Translations under genes and position numbers: made by a program
Notes under the pieces: generated by a model
Told to the model about the DNA's origin: nothing
What the model saw: the letters and a program-made list of their open reading frames with translations, nothing else
Databases searched by the model: none
Assembly: GCF_014334135.1 (NCBI RefSeq)
Contig: NZ_CP060497.1
Span: 5,394,001 to 5,458,000 of the forward strand
From: Olivibacter sp. SDN3
Lineage (GTDB): Bacteria > Bacteroidota > Bacteroidia > Sphingobacteriales > Sphingobacteriaceae
Reading direction: 5' to 3'
DNA: 64,000 nt
Part shown: in pieces, positions 46,842 to 55,062 of the stretch
How the letters are laid out: every line of letters begins with the position of its first letter
How positions within the stretch are numbered: position 1 is the first letter of the stretch

Positions 46842-47582
46842 ATGGATGTACAGCTAATTATACCCCTCTTAAGTTTAATTGCCTTAGAGGCTGTTTTAGG
46901 TATTGATAACGTTATTTTTATTTCCATATTAGCTGGCAAGTTACCGCCTCATCAGCAGAAGAAAGCCCGGCAATATGGTTTAATTCTAGCTGGTGTTTTA
47001 AGATTGGGTTTATTGGCAATAATCGCCGTCATCATGCGCTTAGACAGTACGCTGTTTACGGTCATGGGTCATGATTTTTCGGGAAAAGACATTGTACTTT
47101 TATTAGGTGGTCTTTTCCTACTTTATAAAAGTACAAGCGAAATATACCATAAAGTAGAGGGTGAAACCATAGCAGATGAAAAGGATATCAAAGCCAATAC
47201 CTTCTCTCAGGTTATTGTACAGATTTTAATTATGGATCTGGTTTTTTCTATCGACTCTATTATCACCGCCATCGGTTTGGTTCAGGAAATATGGATAATG
47301 TATGTAGCTGTAATCGTAACCGTAATATTAATGTTGTTTGCTGCAGAAACTATCAGCAATTTTGTGAATAGACACCCCTCGTTTAAGATGTTAGCGTTAT
47401 CGTTTCTCCTTTTGATAGGTTTTTCATTGGTTGGGGAAGGTTTAGGTCTTCACATTCCTAAAGGATACATATACTTTTCCATGGCCTTTTCACTATTGGT
47501 AGACGTATTACAAATGAAAATGAACAAGAAATCAGGCACAACACTCCCGCTCGATTCATCGGTGAAATCCAAAGAAAAATGA
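46842..47582 (+). CDS. TerC family integral membrane protein
   Basis: 246 residues with seven or so hydrophobic helices. TerC motifs are IALEAVLGIDNVIFISILAG in helix 1-2 and ILIMDLVFSIDSIITAIGLV in the middle, with the paired acidic residues thought to bind metal. Homologues (Alx/YkoY/TerC) export manganese or help insert or metallate secreted proteins. It is 93 bp after mscS. The role here is unresolved. Confidence 0.92.
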   Translation: MDVQLIIPLLSLIALEAVLGIDNVIFISILAGKLPPHQQKKARQYGLILAGVLRLGLLAIIAVIMRLDSTLFTVMGHDFSGKDIVLLLGGLFLLYKSTSEIYHKVEGETIADEKDIKANTFSQVIVQILIMDLVFSIDSIITAIGLVQEIWIMYVAVIVTVILMLFAAETISNFVNRHPSFKMLALSFLLLIGFSLVGEGLGLHIPKGYIYFSMAFSLLVDVLQMKMNKKSGTTLPLDSSVKSKEK

Positions 47583-47588
47583 AGCGTA

Positions 47589-47708
47589 TTAATGCTTCAA
47601 CCCCTTAAACGTAAACGGCGCTAACAATACATTTTTAATTTTCAGTAGTAAGAAAATAAACATCCATACTACAAAATGCAGCAAGCTGAAATTATGTTTA
47701 ATTCTCAT
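47589..47708 (-). CDS. Possible small membrane protein, 39 residues
   Basis: ORF starting MRIKHNFSLLHFVVWMFIF and ending FKGLKH: basic N-terminus, one hydrophobic span, basic C-terminus. It lies in the gap between terC (+) and cls (-), just downstream of cls on the same strand. It has no recognisable RBS and no family that I know. The membrane-protein-like composition is the only support. Confidence 0.3.
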   Translation of the reverse strand: MRIKHNFSLLHFVVWMFIFLLLKIKNVLLAPFTFKGLKH

Positions 47709-47808
47709 AGCTAATTACTTCTTAACAAGTTCTTTATATGCGCTATAATACACTAATCAAATGAACTAATCATGAAATTATTGTTAATCTTTCCGTTTCA
47801 TCGCAGAA

Positions 47809-47822
47809 GACCGACGTCGGTC
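47809..47822. repeat. Perfect 14-bp palindrome after cls
   Basis: GACCGACGTCGGTC, GC-rich in an AT-rich gap, 2 bp beyond the cls stop codon. It could fold into a 5-bp stem with an ACGT loop, or bind a dimeric protein. No T-run follows, so it is not a classical terminator. Confidence 0.5.
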
Positions 47823-47824
47823 AC

Positions 47825-49282
47825 TTACAACAAAGGCGAAATCATCCTTGCTGATTTTTCCAACAACTTTCTCCATTTAGCCCGATTTGCCCATTGCAGG
47901 GGATTAATTTCTTCAGCTTCTTTCAAGTCTATATGAAAAGCTTCACGAAGCTGACTAGCTACCTCCCGATCTAATATTAATGCCATAACTTCAAAATTTA
48001 AGTCAAAACTCCGTTGATCCATATTGGCGGTTCCTACCATGGATAACTTATTATCACACACCATAGTCTTGGCATGTATAAACCCCTTTTTATAGCGAAA
48101 AATCCGTACACCGGCTTTAAGCAAATCGTTATAATAAGAATGTGCAGCGGCATTCACCACTCTCGAGTCAGAAATATAAGGGACCAATAACTTCACATTA
48201 ACGCCACTCGTAGAAGCAATAATTAGTGCATCCATTAAACTTTCACCTGGGATAAAATAAGGTGTGGTGATTATTATCTCTTCTCGGGCAGAGTCAATAG
48301 CTTTCAATAAGCTATAGAGAATGGACGGTGATATTGAATCGGGCCCGCTGGACACTATTTGAACTAAACTTCCTTCGTGCGCATCTGCTGTATCAGGGAA
48401 AAATCTTCGCTCAAGTTCCAGTTTCACCGGACTACAAAAGTTCCAATCGCATAGAAAAATATATTGTAAATAGAGTGAGCCTGGTCCTGTAATTTTTATA
48501 TGTGTATCTCTCCAATAGATACCCTGGCTATCCTGCTTGTTGATATACCTATCGGCCACATTAATTCCCCCAACAAATGAGATGTACCCATCAATTACTA
48601 TAATTTTACGGTGGTTACGATAGTTTAGCCTATTGGCAAGTAATAGAAAAGTGATTTTGTGAAAAGGATAAACCTCCACACCTGCATCTTGAAGCTCCTT
48701 TACCATACGCTTCTCCATGGATCTACTCCCAAAATGATCGTAAATAAAACGGACTTCTACGCCTTTTTTTGCTTTTCCGATTAAAGCATCTTTCAGTGCA
48801 TTTCCTATTATATCATCCTCAAAAGTATAGTATTCCAGGTGTATATGATATTGTGCTTCTTCTATTGCACGCAGTATTTCTTTAAATGTTTGTTCTCCAT
48901 TGATCAACAGCTTCACTTTATTATTAGCTGTTAACGGGCTCATCATATCCCGTAGTATCATCCGAGTAAGTCCCTTATAAGCTATACCGTCCTCTCCCAT
49001 CACTTGCAGTGCATCGTATGATGACTTATAAATCTCTTTCTGTAATCGTTCTTGTAAGCGCTGATCTCGAATAAGCTTTTTACTATACATAATACGGTTA
49101 CGATAATTAATTCCTACAGAGAAATAGAAAATGATTCCTATAACCGGAACAAAAATTGCAAATAATAAATAAGCTAAGGTTTTGGTACTTGAGCGAGTTT
49201 CATATATAATTCGTAGACATACAACGATCACAACAATAATATATATAATCTCGACTACTATAAACCAATCAACGGAAGGCAT
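47825..49282 (-). CDS. cls: Cardiolipin synthase (phospholipase D family)
   Basis: Membrane enzyme joining phosphatidylglycerol molecules into cardiolipin. Two N-terminal helices (about residues 5-60, WFIVVEIIYIIVVIVVCLRI and LAYLLFAIFVPVIGIIFYFS) are followed by two HKD motifs: NHRKIIVIDGYISFVGGINV and HAKTMVCDNKLSMVGTANMD. The ATG at 49282 (MPSVDWFIVV) gives the family's usual start; an upstream TTG at 49318 is the alternative. 485 residues is normal. Together with pssA it covers phospholipid synthesis in this window. Confidence 0.94.
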   Translation of the reverse strand: MPSVDWFIVVEIIYIIVVIVVCLRIIYETRSSTKTLAYLLFAIFVPVIGIIFYFSVGINYRNRIMYSKKLIRDQRLQERLQKEIYKSSYDALQVMGEDGIAYKGLTRMILRDMMSPLTANNKVKLLINGEQTFKEILRAIEEAQYHIHLEYYTFEDDIIGNALKDALIGKAKKGVEVRFIYDHFGSRSMEKRMVKELQDAGVEVYPFHKITFLLLANRLNYRNHRKIIVIDGYISFVGGINVADRYINKQDSQGIYWRDTHIKITGPGSLYLQYIFLCDWNFCSPVKLELERRFFPDTADAHEGSLVQIVSSGPDSISPSILYSLLKAIDSAREEIIITTPYFIPGESLMDALIIASTSGVNVKLLVPYISDSRVVNAAAHSYYNDLLKAGVRIFRYKKGFIHAKTMVCDNKLSMVGTANMDQRSFDLNFEVMALILDREVASQLREAFHIDLKEAEEINPLQWANRAKWRKLLEKSARMISPLL

Positions 49283-49480
49283 ATTCAACAAATTTTCACT
49301 AGTAAATGAAGTGTGCAAACGTCACTACTAATCGTCAAAACAATCTTGATACCTAAATTAAGTAAACAAATTTATAAAGCGATTAAAAATGCCCTTCATT
49401 TTAAGCATTTGACGCTTTTTTTTAATAACCTTAAATAAGATAAGCCTAATAAACCAATTAACAGATAGCATTAGCTTAAG

Positions 49481-50263
49481 TTAAAGCATCATTGCCTTAA
49501 AAATTTCCTGAGCGTAGTCTCCCCAATTTTTCATACCGGATTTTAAAGCGCTCAATAATCCTTCGTTATTAACCTTTTTACCCTTTTTAGGAGGTGTCAA
49601 TGCTGCTTGCTGCACCGGCACATCATTCACTTTGGTGGCGAACCATGTGGTGTTATCATGAGGCAATGCTAAACCTAAAATCATTCCCGGCAAGCCCGTA
49701 AAAGATTCAGGACCACCAGAGACAGGAATCTGGTCGGTATAAAACGCTACTACATAAATGGAGTCCATTACCAAGGCGTTAGCTCGTCTACAATCATAAC
49801 CTGCTATTTCCCGCGTTTCACTCGTTATTTTCCAATGAATATTTCTAACACTATCTTCTACAAGAAAGGTTTCCTCATAAATATTTTTTTCACTGATGCT
49901 TCTATCATTTGCAAAATCAGTAAATATAATCTTCTTCATATCTACCGTAGGGTCATCACCAAAAAAACCTCCAGAAGAACCGGACCCTTCGTCGACGGGC
50001 TTATATAAAGACGCATCTTTTGAAAAAGCCAATGATGTTTTCACTACTTTAAATTGCGGTTGCGTTTTCTTATACTGGTCCAAAGCCTGCTCCATAAAGT
50101 TCGAATTACTTTTACTGAAACGTTTGGCAAGTTTGGCATACATATTCACTCGCTTCTCAAACTCGATTGTTCCACTGTTCACGAAACGAACATGCTGACC
50201 GAACAGAGCGTTACTTACTAATAGTAGTAAGACAATTATTCCTATTGATCGATTACTTTTCAT
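49481..50263 (-). CDS. GLPGLI family exported protein
   Basis: 260 residues with a signal peptide (MKSNRSIGIIVLLLLVSNALFG). The family-naming motif appears as GPESFTGLPGMILGLALPHD near residue 200. ISEKNIYEETFLVEDSVRNI, WKITSETREIAGYDCRRANA and YVVAFYTDQIPVSGGPESF are typical of the family. The ATG at 50263 is used; a GTG upstream would overlap the outer-membrane gene. It starts 10 bp after that gene and is translated with it. GLPGLI proteins have no known biochemical role. A loop (GGFFGDDPTVDMKK) shares FFGDDPT with the partner's plug. Confidence 0.9.
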   Translation of the reverse strand: MKSNRSIGIIVLLLLVSNALFGQHVRFVNSGTIEFEKRVNMYAKLAKRFSKSNSNFMEQALDQYKKTQPQFKVVKTSLAFSKDASLYKPVDEGSGSSGGFFGDDPTVDMKKIIFTDFANDRSISEKNIYEETFLVEDSVRNIHWKITSETREIAGYDCRRANALVMDSIYVVAFYTDQIPVSGGPESFTGLPGMILGLALPHDNTTWFATKVNDVPVQQAALTPPKKGKKVNNEGLLSALKSGMKNWGDYAQEIFKAMML

Positions 50264-50273
50264 TATATGATTA

Positions 50274-53060
50274 TTATTGGGTACCTGCTCCACCCATCTT
50301 ATTGAATTCCCATATTACAGAAAACATAAAAAATCTTCTGATAGTTGTATAGCTGTCCTGTGTAATAGAATTATTGAAAGCACTTCTGTTGAAGCCAACG
50401 TTCTGATTTAACAAATCGTTAGCCGAAACTGTAAACATCAGGTTTTCTTCCTTCAGGAAGCGTTTTGTTACACGGGCGTTTACAATAAGCCGTTCAAAGT
50501 GTTCATCAAATGATTGCGTCGCTTGCGTAAACATATAGTTACCGTCGGCGCCTAACTGAATTTTTCCCGGAAGGTAAATATTAAATGAGGCATCACCATT
50601 AAACCCCCACCCATTATTATTCAGTTCCGGCTGAAGCGATGCTACGCTCGTATTATAGGTAGGTCCGCCACTAATACCAAAATCATATTTTTTTTGTTTG
50701 TACTGCGAAATAGATATCCTAGCTGAATAACTATATGATTTGGTCATGTTCAGGCTATCATTTGTCAGATTATAGAAAACATTGCCATTGGTCGATAAAT
50801 CTCCACCAACACGCAGATCCCACTTCTTTATTTTTTGTCCACCGTATATACCACCATTAAAATTCATTGTATTCCTGTCGCGCAGATTTGCCGATCGGTA
50901 AACAGTTTTGCCGGTTGCATCGGTAAATGTATTATTAACAATTGGATTAGTTGTGAAGGAGTATCCGCCATAGAAACTGATATATTGATCGGTTAACACC
51001 TTATAAGAATAATAGTTCAGGTTAAATCTATTGGTAAATGAAGGTCTTAAATCCGGGTTTCCCTCAAAAATATTAAGGGGGTCATTGTTGATTCTAATTG
51101 GCTGAATCTGATCGATACTTGGCTGCGTATTGTTTCCGAAATAGTTAAAACGCAGCGTCTTCTGCTGAGAAAATCGGTATTGATAGGTAACCTGCGGGTT
51201 CAGGTTCATAAAGTTCCGTGTGAAGGTCTCGTTATTATATAAGTCCAGTTGTTTAAATCTTACGTCACTTATTTTAGTTCCGAATGTCAGGTTATTCTTA
51301 TTCTTTTTATAGTTAAAAACCGCTCCAACTTGATTCGAAAGTTGATTTAGCTGATAATTATTGCTAAACAAGCTGTCTAATAAGTTATACTCTCCCGTGG
51401 CCGATTGGTTGAAAGATTGTCGGTTGGCTGAACCATTATTTACGCTGAGCCCATAATTAAACACCACCTTAAAATCTTTGAAGATGGGTTCTGAATAGGT
51501 CAGATTAGATTGGAAAGCATTATTAACAATATCGTTATCTTTATATTGATTGACCTGCTGTATACTATCTAAGCCGCCCACCCCGTCGTAAAAACTATTT
51601 TCGGCGTTTAAGAAGCCTTCTGTTTTACTCTCGTTGATTGACTGCCTCAAATTAAGTGAGATCGTACGCCCTGGTTTCTTTAGGCGTTTCGTCAGTAAAA
51701 CGTTGGCATTGAAAATCCGGTCATTACCTTCGTTTGTGAGTTTTCGAACACTTTCATTCAACAGCATATCATTACCATTTGTAGTAGTTGATGAAAATTC
51801 ATCGTCGGTGCTGCTATTTCTTAACGTACCATCTATTGTGATTCTTAAGTTTGTTGTGGAATCTATCTTCCAATCATACCTGACGTCCAATTTTTGTCTG
51901 AAAATATGATTATCAAAATATTGGTCCGATCGTCTATTTTGAGTCCCACTGGGCAAATTATGTTGTGCTATCGAATTTCTAGTGCCTTCCACTCCCAGCG
52001 ATCCCAATTTATAATTGGCATTGATACCGTGCTTATCCTCATCCCATTTGTTATCATAATGCAGACCACCATTATAAGCAGAAGGGATACCCTGTCCGTT
52101 GTACTGCCCGTTAAAAGACTCAAAGTCATCCCCCCCGCTCGAATAAAACATCATATCGCCATCTTCATTCATTTCCATTCCTCCTGAATTGGCGTAGCGA
52201 TCCGCATCTTGCCAACCTAAACCCACCTTGCCCGTATTCCCTAAAGTACCGTAGGCTGAAAACTTCTCTTTTCCTTTGAATTTATTGAACATTGCCTGCC
52301 CTTGATAGAAATCGTTGGTTCCAGCTCCTGCGTCAACTTTTCCGAAATAGCCTTTTTTACTATCCTCTTTTAGCTGAATATTGATGGTTTTCTCCTTCTC
52401 ACCATCATCTACACCGGTAAACGCGGCTTGGTCATTCTGTTTATCATACAGCTGCACTTTATCCACCATATCGCCGCGTAGGTTTTTAGTTACCAAAGTA
52501 GGATCATCACCAAAAAATTCTTCGCCATCCACCAACACTTTATTTACAGTTTGCCCCTGCGCGGTAATTTTCCCATCTTGATCCACCTGAATACCGGGCA
52601 ACTGCTTCAATAGGTCTTCTACTTTAGCATTTGGCTGCAACGTAAAACTAGCCGCGTCGTACTCTGTGGTATCTCCCTTAATCGTTATTGCTTGCCTACC
52701 GGTAATGATAACTTCTTCTAATAGTTGAGATTTAAGAATCATATTCATCGACCCAAAGTTGATTTCTTTTACAGAGTCTAGCGAGAATTGCTCTACATAA
52801 TCAGCATATTTTGGATAAGTGACTAGTAGAATATAATCACCTTTCTCAAGCCCATCGAATAAAAAATTCCCGTTATTATCCGCTCTGGTATATTTATACA
52901 GCATAGAGTCTTGTGCTGTTAAGATACTAACTGAAGTATTATGCAACTTAATATTAGCCGAAGTATCTACAACAGAACCCTTAACGGTGTAGTCATCCTG
53001 ACCAAACGAAAGTAAAAAGCAGCCATTTAAAAAAGTCAGGATTAGGAATAGTTTCTTCAT
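50274..53060 (-). CDS. Outer-membrane beta-barrel protein with carboxypeptidase-regulatory and plug domains
   Basis: 928 residues: signal peptide (MKKLFLILTFLNGCFLLSFG), then a CarboxypepD-regulatory-like domain (about 25-110, YTVKGSVVDTSANIKLHNTS). A TonB-receptor-type plug follows (about 125-235, KVEDLLKQLPGIQVDQDGKI, VNKVLVDGEEFFGDDPTLVT, LRGDMVDKVQLYDKQNDQ) and a long barrel ending YTTIRRFFMFSVIWEFNKMG. It belongs to the OMP_b-brl_3 group often paired with GLPGLI proteins. It may transport or secrete a substrate, or act in envelope assembly; none is known. First gene of the pair. Confidence 0.9.
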   Translation of the reverse strand: MKKLFLILTFLNGCFLLSFGQDDYTVKGSVVDTSANIKLHNTSVSILTAQDSMLYKYTRADNNGNFLFDGLEKGDYILLVTYPKYADYVEQFSLDSVKEINFGSMNMILKSQLLEEVIITGRQAITIKGDTTEYDAASFTLQPNAKVEDLLKQLPGIQVDQDGKITAQGQTVNKVLVDGEEFFGDDPTLVTKNLRGDMVDKVQLYDKQNDQAAFTGVDDGEKEKTINIQLKEDSKKGYFGKVDAGAGTNDFYQGQAMFNKFKGKEKFSAYGTLGNTGKVGLGWQDADRYANSGGMEMNEDGDMMFYSSGGDDFESFNGQYNGQGIPSAYNGGLHYDNKWDEDKHGINANYKLGSLGVEGTRNSIAQHNLPSGTQNRRSDQYFDNHIFRQKLDVRYDWKIDSTTNLRITIDGTLRNSSTDDEFSSTTTNGNDMLLNESVRKLTNEGNDRIFNANVLLTKRLKKPGRTISLNLRQSINESKTEGFLNAENSFYDGVGGLDSIQQVNQYKDNDIVNNAFQSNLTYSEPIFKDFKVVFNYGLSVNNGSANRQSFNQSATGEYNLLDSLFSNNYQLNQLSNQVGAVFNYKKNKNNLTFGTKISDVRFKQLDLYNNETFTRNFMNLNPQVTYQYRFSQQKTLRFNYFGNNTQPSIDQIQPIRINNDPLNIFEGNPDLRPSFTNRFNLNYYSYKVLTDQYISFYGGYSFTTNPIVNNTFTDATGKTVYRSANLRDRNTMNFNGGIYGGQKIKKWDLRVGGDLSTNGNVFYNLTNDSLNMTKSYSYSARISISQYKQKKYDFGISGGPTYNTSVASLQPELNNNGWGFNGDASFNIYLPGKIQLGADGNYMFTQATQSFDEHFERLIVNARVTKRFLKEENLMFTVSANDLLNQNVGFNRSAFNNSITQDSYTTIRRFFMFSVIWEFNKMGGAGTQ

Positions 53061-53080
53061 AATAATTAGGATATACGCTC

Positions 53081-53110
53081 CTAAAATACAACTAAATCAT
53101 TAGTTACAAA
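53081..53110 (-). promoter_or_regulatory. Candidate promoter of the outer-membrane/GLPGLI pair
   Basis: On the minus strand TTTG (53107-53110) lies 18 bp before TATTTTAG (53081-53088), one base off TAnnTTTG. Transcription would begin about 15 nt before the ATG at 53060. Confidence 0.4.
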
Positions 53111-53183
53111 GAAACTAGAAAAAATTTTAACATTAATTAACATTATAATTAATTATTTAGTGACACATCACGAAGAAGTAGAA

Positions 53184-55049
53184 TTAATTTAATATAAAGG
53201 TATTATCTTTTTGATATTTATCGGGTATGTAAGTTCCTCCCAGCACTACCTTTTTGATTTTTTTGCCTGTTAAGAAGTGTACGGTGGCATGATTATTTCC
53301 ACTTTCCCAGATACCTATCGTGTGTTTACTTGTTTCAATAGCACCGTCTTCGAAATATATAGTCAAATGAACTGGTAATGGTTTACTGCTTTTATTCAGC
53401 ACGTTTATATGATAACCGTTATCAACCTTATCTACCCCCGTAATCGCCATATCAGTTACCCCGTCTTCGTAAAACCACCGTTTCCAAAACCAATTGAGAT
53501 TTTTTCCGCTACCTTCGTTCATACTATGAAAAAAATCTAAGGGTTGCGGATGTTTACCGTTCCAATTATGTATATAATGATGAAGCGCTTTCAAAAACAA
53601 CTCTTCCCCAAGATATTCTTCTACAAAAAGATACCCCAGCGCTGGCTTGGGATAAGAATTAGTAAATGTAGCGATACCTGTTAAATCAAAAGTTGGGGTC
53701 ATTATGGGCGAATCATTCTTTTTACCGGAATTGGTTGCCGTTGACTGTATACCATAATCATCTACCAAAGTATGATCTATTTTGGAGGTAAGTTTCCATT
53801 CGCCAAATGTTGCCCAACCCTCATCCATCCAGGCATATTTGGTTTCATTCGTTCCCATATAAAAGGGAAACATGGTGTGAAAAATTTCATGGCTCGTTAG
53901 TGTAATGGCATCTTGCCTGGTTTTGGTAGGGTTATCGTTTGCCATCATCGGATATTCCATTTGATCCAAACCGTCGAAGACTGTCATATGGCTATACGGA
54001 AATGGCCATTTTGGAAAGCTATGGCTCATTTCTTTAACGCTTTTCAGGGCAAAATCTATGACTTCATAATAATCTCGGTGCTGAGAGTTAAATACGGCAT
54101 CTACACGCGTTCTCCTTCCCGATAGGGAATCCACTACTACACTAGCAGCCTTCCAAACATAATGATCGCTTAAGGCAAAAGCAAAATCCACTACATTCTT
54201 TGCTTCAAATTTAAAGGTGTTAAATGCGCGATCTTTTACCCCTCGCCCTGCAGCCTTCAGTTGTTCCGTTATGATGGTAACAACGCCATCTTGATGTTCC
54301 GCCAGTTCTAACCGTTCAATAATAGCCTTGTCAAATACCTTTCCGGCGTTCTTTAAATCACCGGTTGCCCAAACCGCATAATGCCTCGGAACGCTAATCT
54401 CCACATTAAAATCGCTGAAGTCATTATAGAATTCCTCTTCCCCCGTGTAGGGGTACTTATTCCACCCGTCGATGTCATCATATACCGCTATCCTCGGGAA
54501 GAAATACGCTATAAAGAACGATCCGTCATCTATTCGCCCCGTTCGTATATGCGATCCTTCGTTGAGAAAATAGTGATAGTTCACCATGAAAGTCATCTCC
54601 TTACCAGGTAACAGTGACGGTACATTAACGATCATATTCGTACCGTCGATCTGCAAACTGTCTAAAGTCCTTTCTTTGCCATTTATCTTAAAACGTTCAA
54701 ACACGAGTCCCTGCCCAAGATCTTTTTTGGCAATTTTCGACTTACTGGCTACACCAGCTTTATATAGGTTTGGATAGAGCTTAAACCTAATCTGCTGCAA
54801 GGTATCTGGGCTGTTATTTCTATATTTTATCTCTACCTGCCCGTTTAGTAAACGGTTTTTTGGATTAAAGGCCACTTTCAGGTCGTACCTCGTCCCGTTC
54901 TGCCAATAATTAGGGCCGGGCAGACCACCTAACGTTCTACTTCCTTTAGTCAAGGCCAACTGAAAAGCCCGCCCTACGGGCAATTCCTCTTGCGCAATCG
55001 CGAAGCTCGCGTGAAGGATAAATCCTAACAGGATGAGGAACGTTCGCAT
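53184..55049 (-). CDS. M1 family zinc aminopeptidase, exported
   Basis: 621 residues with a signal peptide (MRTFLILLGFILHASFAIA). N-terminal saddle domain (about 30-230, YDLKVAFNPKNRLLNGQVEI). Thermolysin-like core with the zinc motif HEIFHTMFPF and the third ligand Glu in YAWMDEGWATFGEW (HExxH-x18-E). The exopeptidase motif reads DQMEYPMMAND instead of GxMEN, as in many Bacteroidota M1 relatives. It starts 13 bp after the M3 peptidase gene, so the two are co-transcribed. Acts on peptides in the periplasm. Confidence 0.92.
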   Translation of the reverse strand: MRTFLILLGFILHASFAIAQEELPVGRAFQLALTKGSRTLGGLPGPNYWQNGTRYDLKVAFNPKNRLLNGQVEIKYRNNSPDTLQQIRFKLYPNLYKAGVASKSKIAKKDLGQGLVFERFKINGKERTLDSLQIDGTNMIVNVPSLLPGKEMTFMVNYHYFLNEGSHIRTGRIDDGSFFIAYFFPRIAVYDDIDGWNKYPYTGEEEFYNDFSDFNVEISVPRHYAVWATGDLKNAGKVFDKAIIERLELAEHQDGVVTIITEQLKAAGRGVKDRAFNTFKFEAKNVVDFAFALSDHYVWKAASVVVDSLSGRRTRVDAVFNSQHRDYYEVIDFALKSVKEMSHSFPKWPFPYSHMTVFDGLDQMEYPMMANDNPTKTRQDAITLTSHEIFHTMFPFYMGTNETKYAWMDEGWATFGEWKLTSKIDHTLVDDYGIQSTATNSGKKNDSPIMTPTFDLTGIATFTNSYPKPALGYLFVEEYLGEELFLKALHHYIHNWNGKHPQPLDFFHSMNEGSGKNLNWFWKRWFYEDGVTDMAITGVDKVDNGYHINVLNKSSKPLPVHLTIYFEDGAIETSKHTIGIWESGNNHATVHFLTGKKIKKVVLGGTYIPDKYQKDNTFILN

Positions 55050-55062
55050 AGTAAAGGAATGA

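Noticed and set aside
47772-47830. ATG ORF on the plus strand running into the 3' end of cls
   Set aside because: Most of it is antisense to the well-supported cls gene; reads as a shadow.
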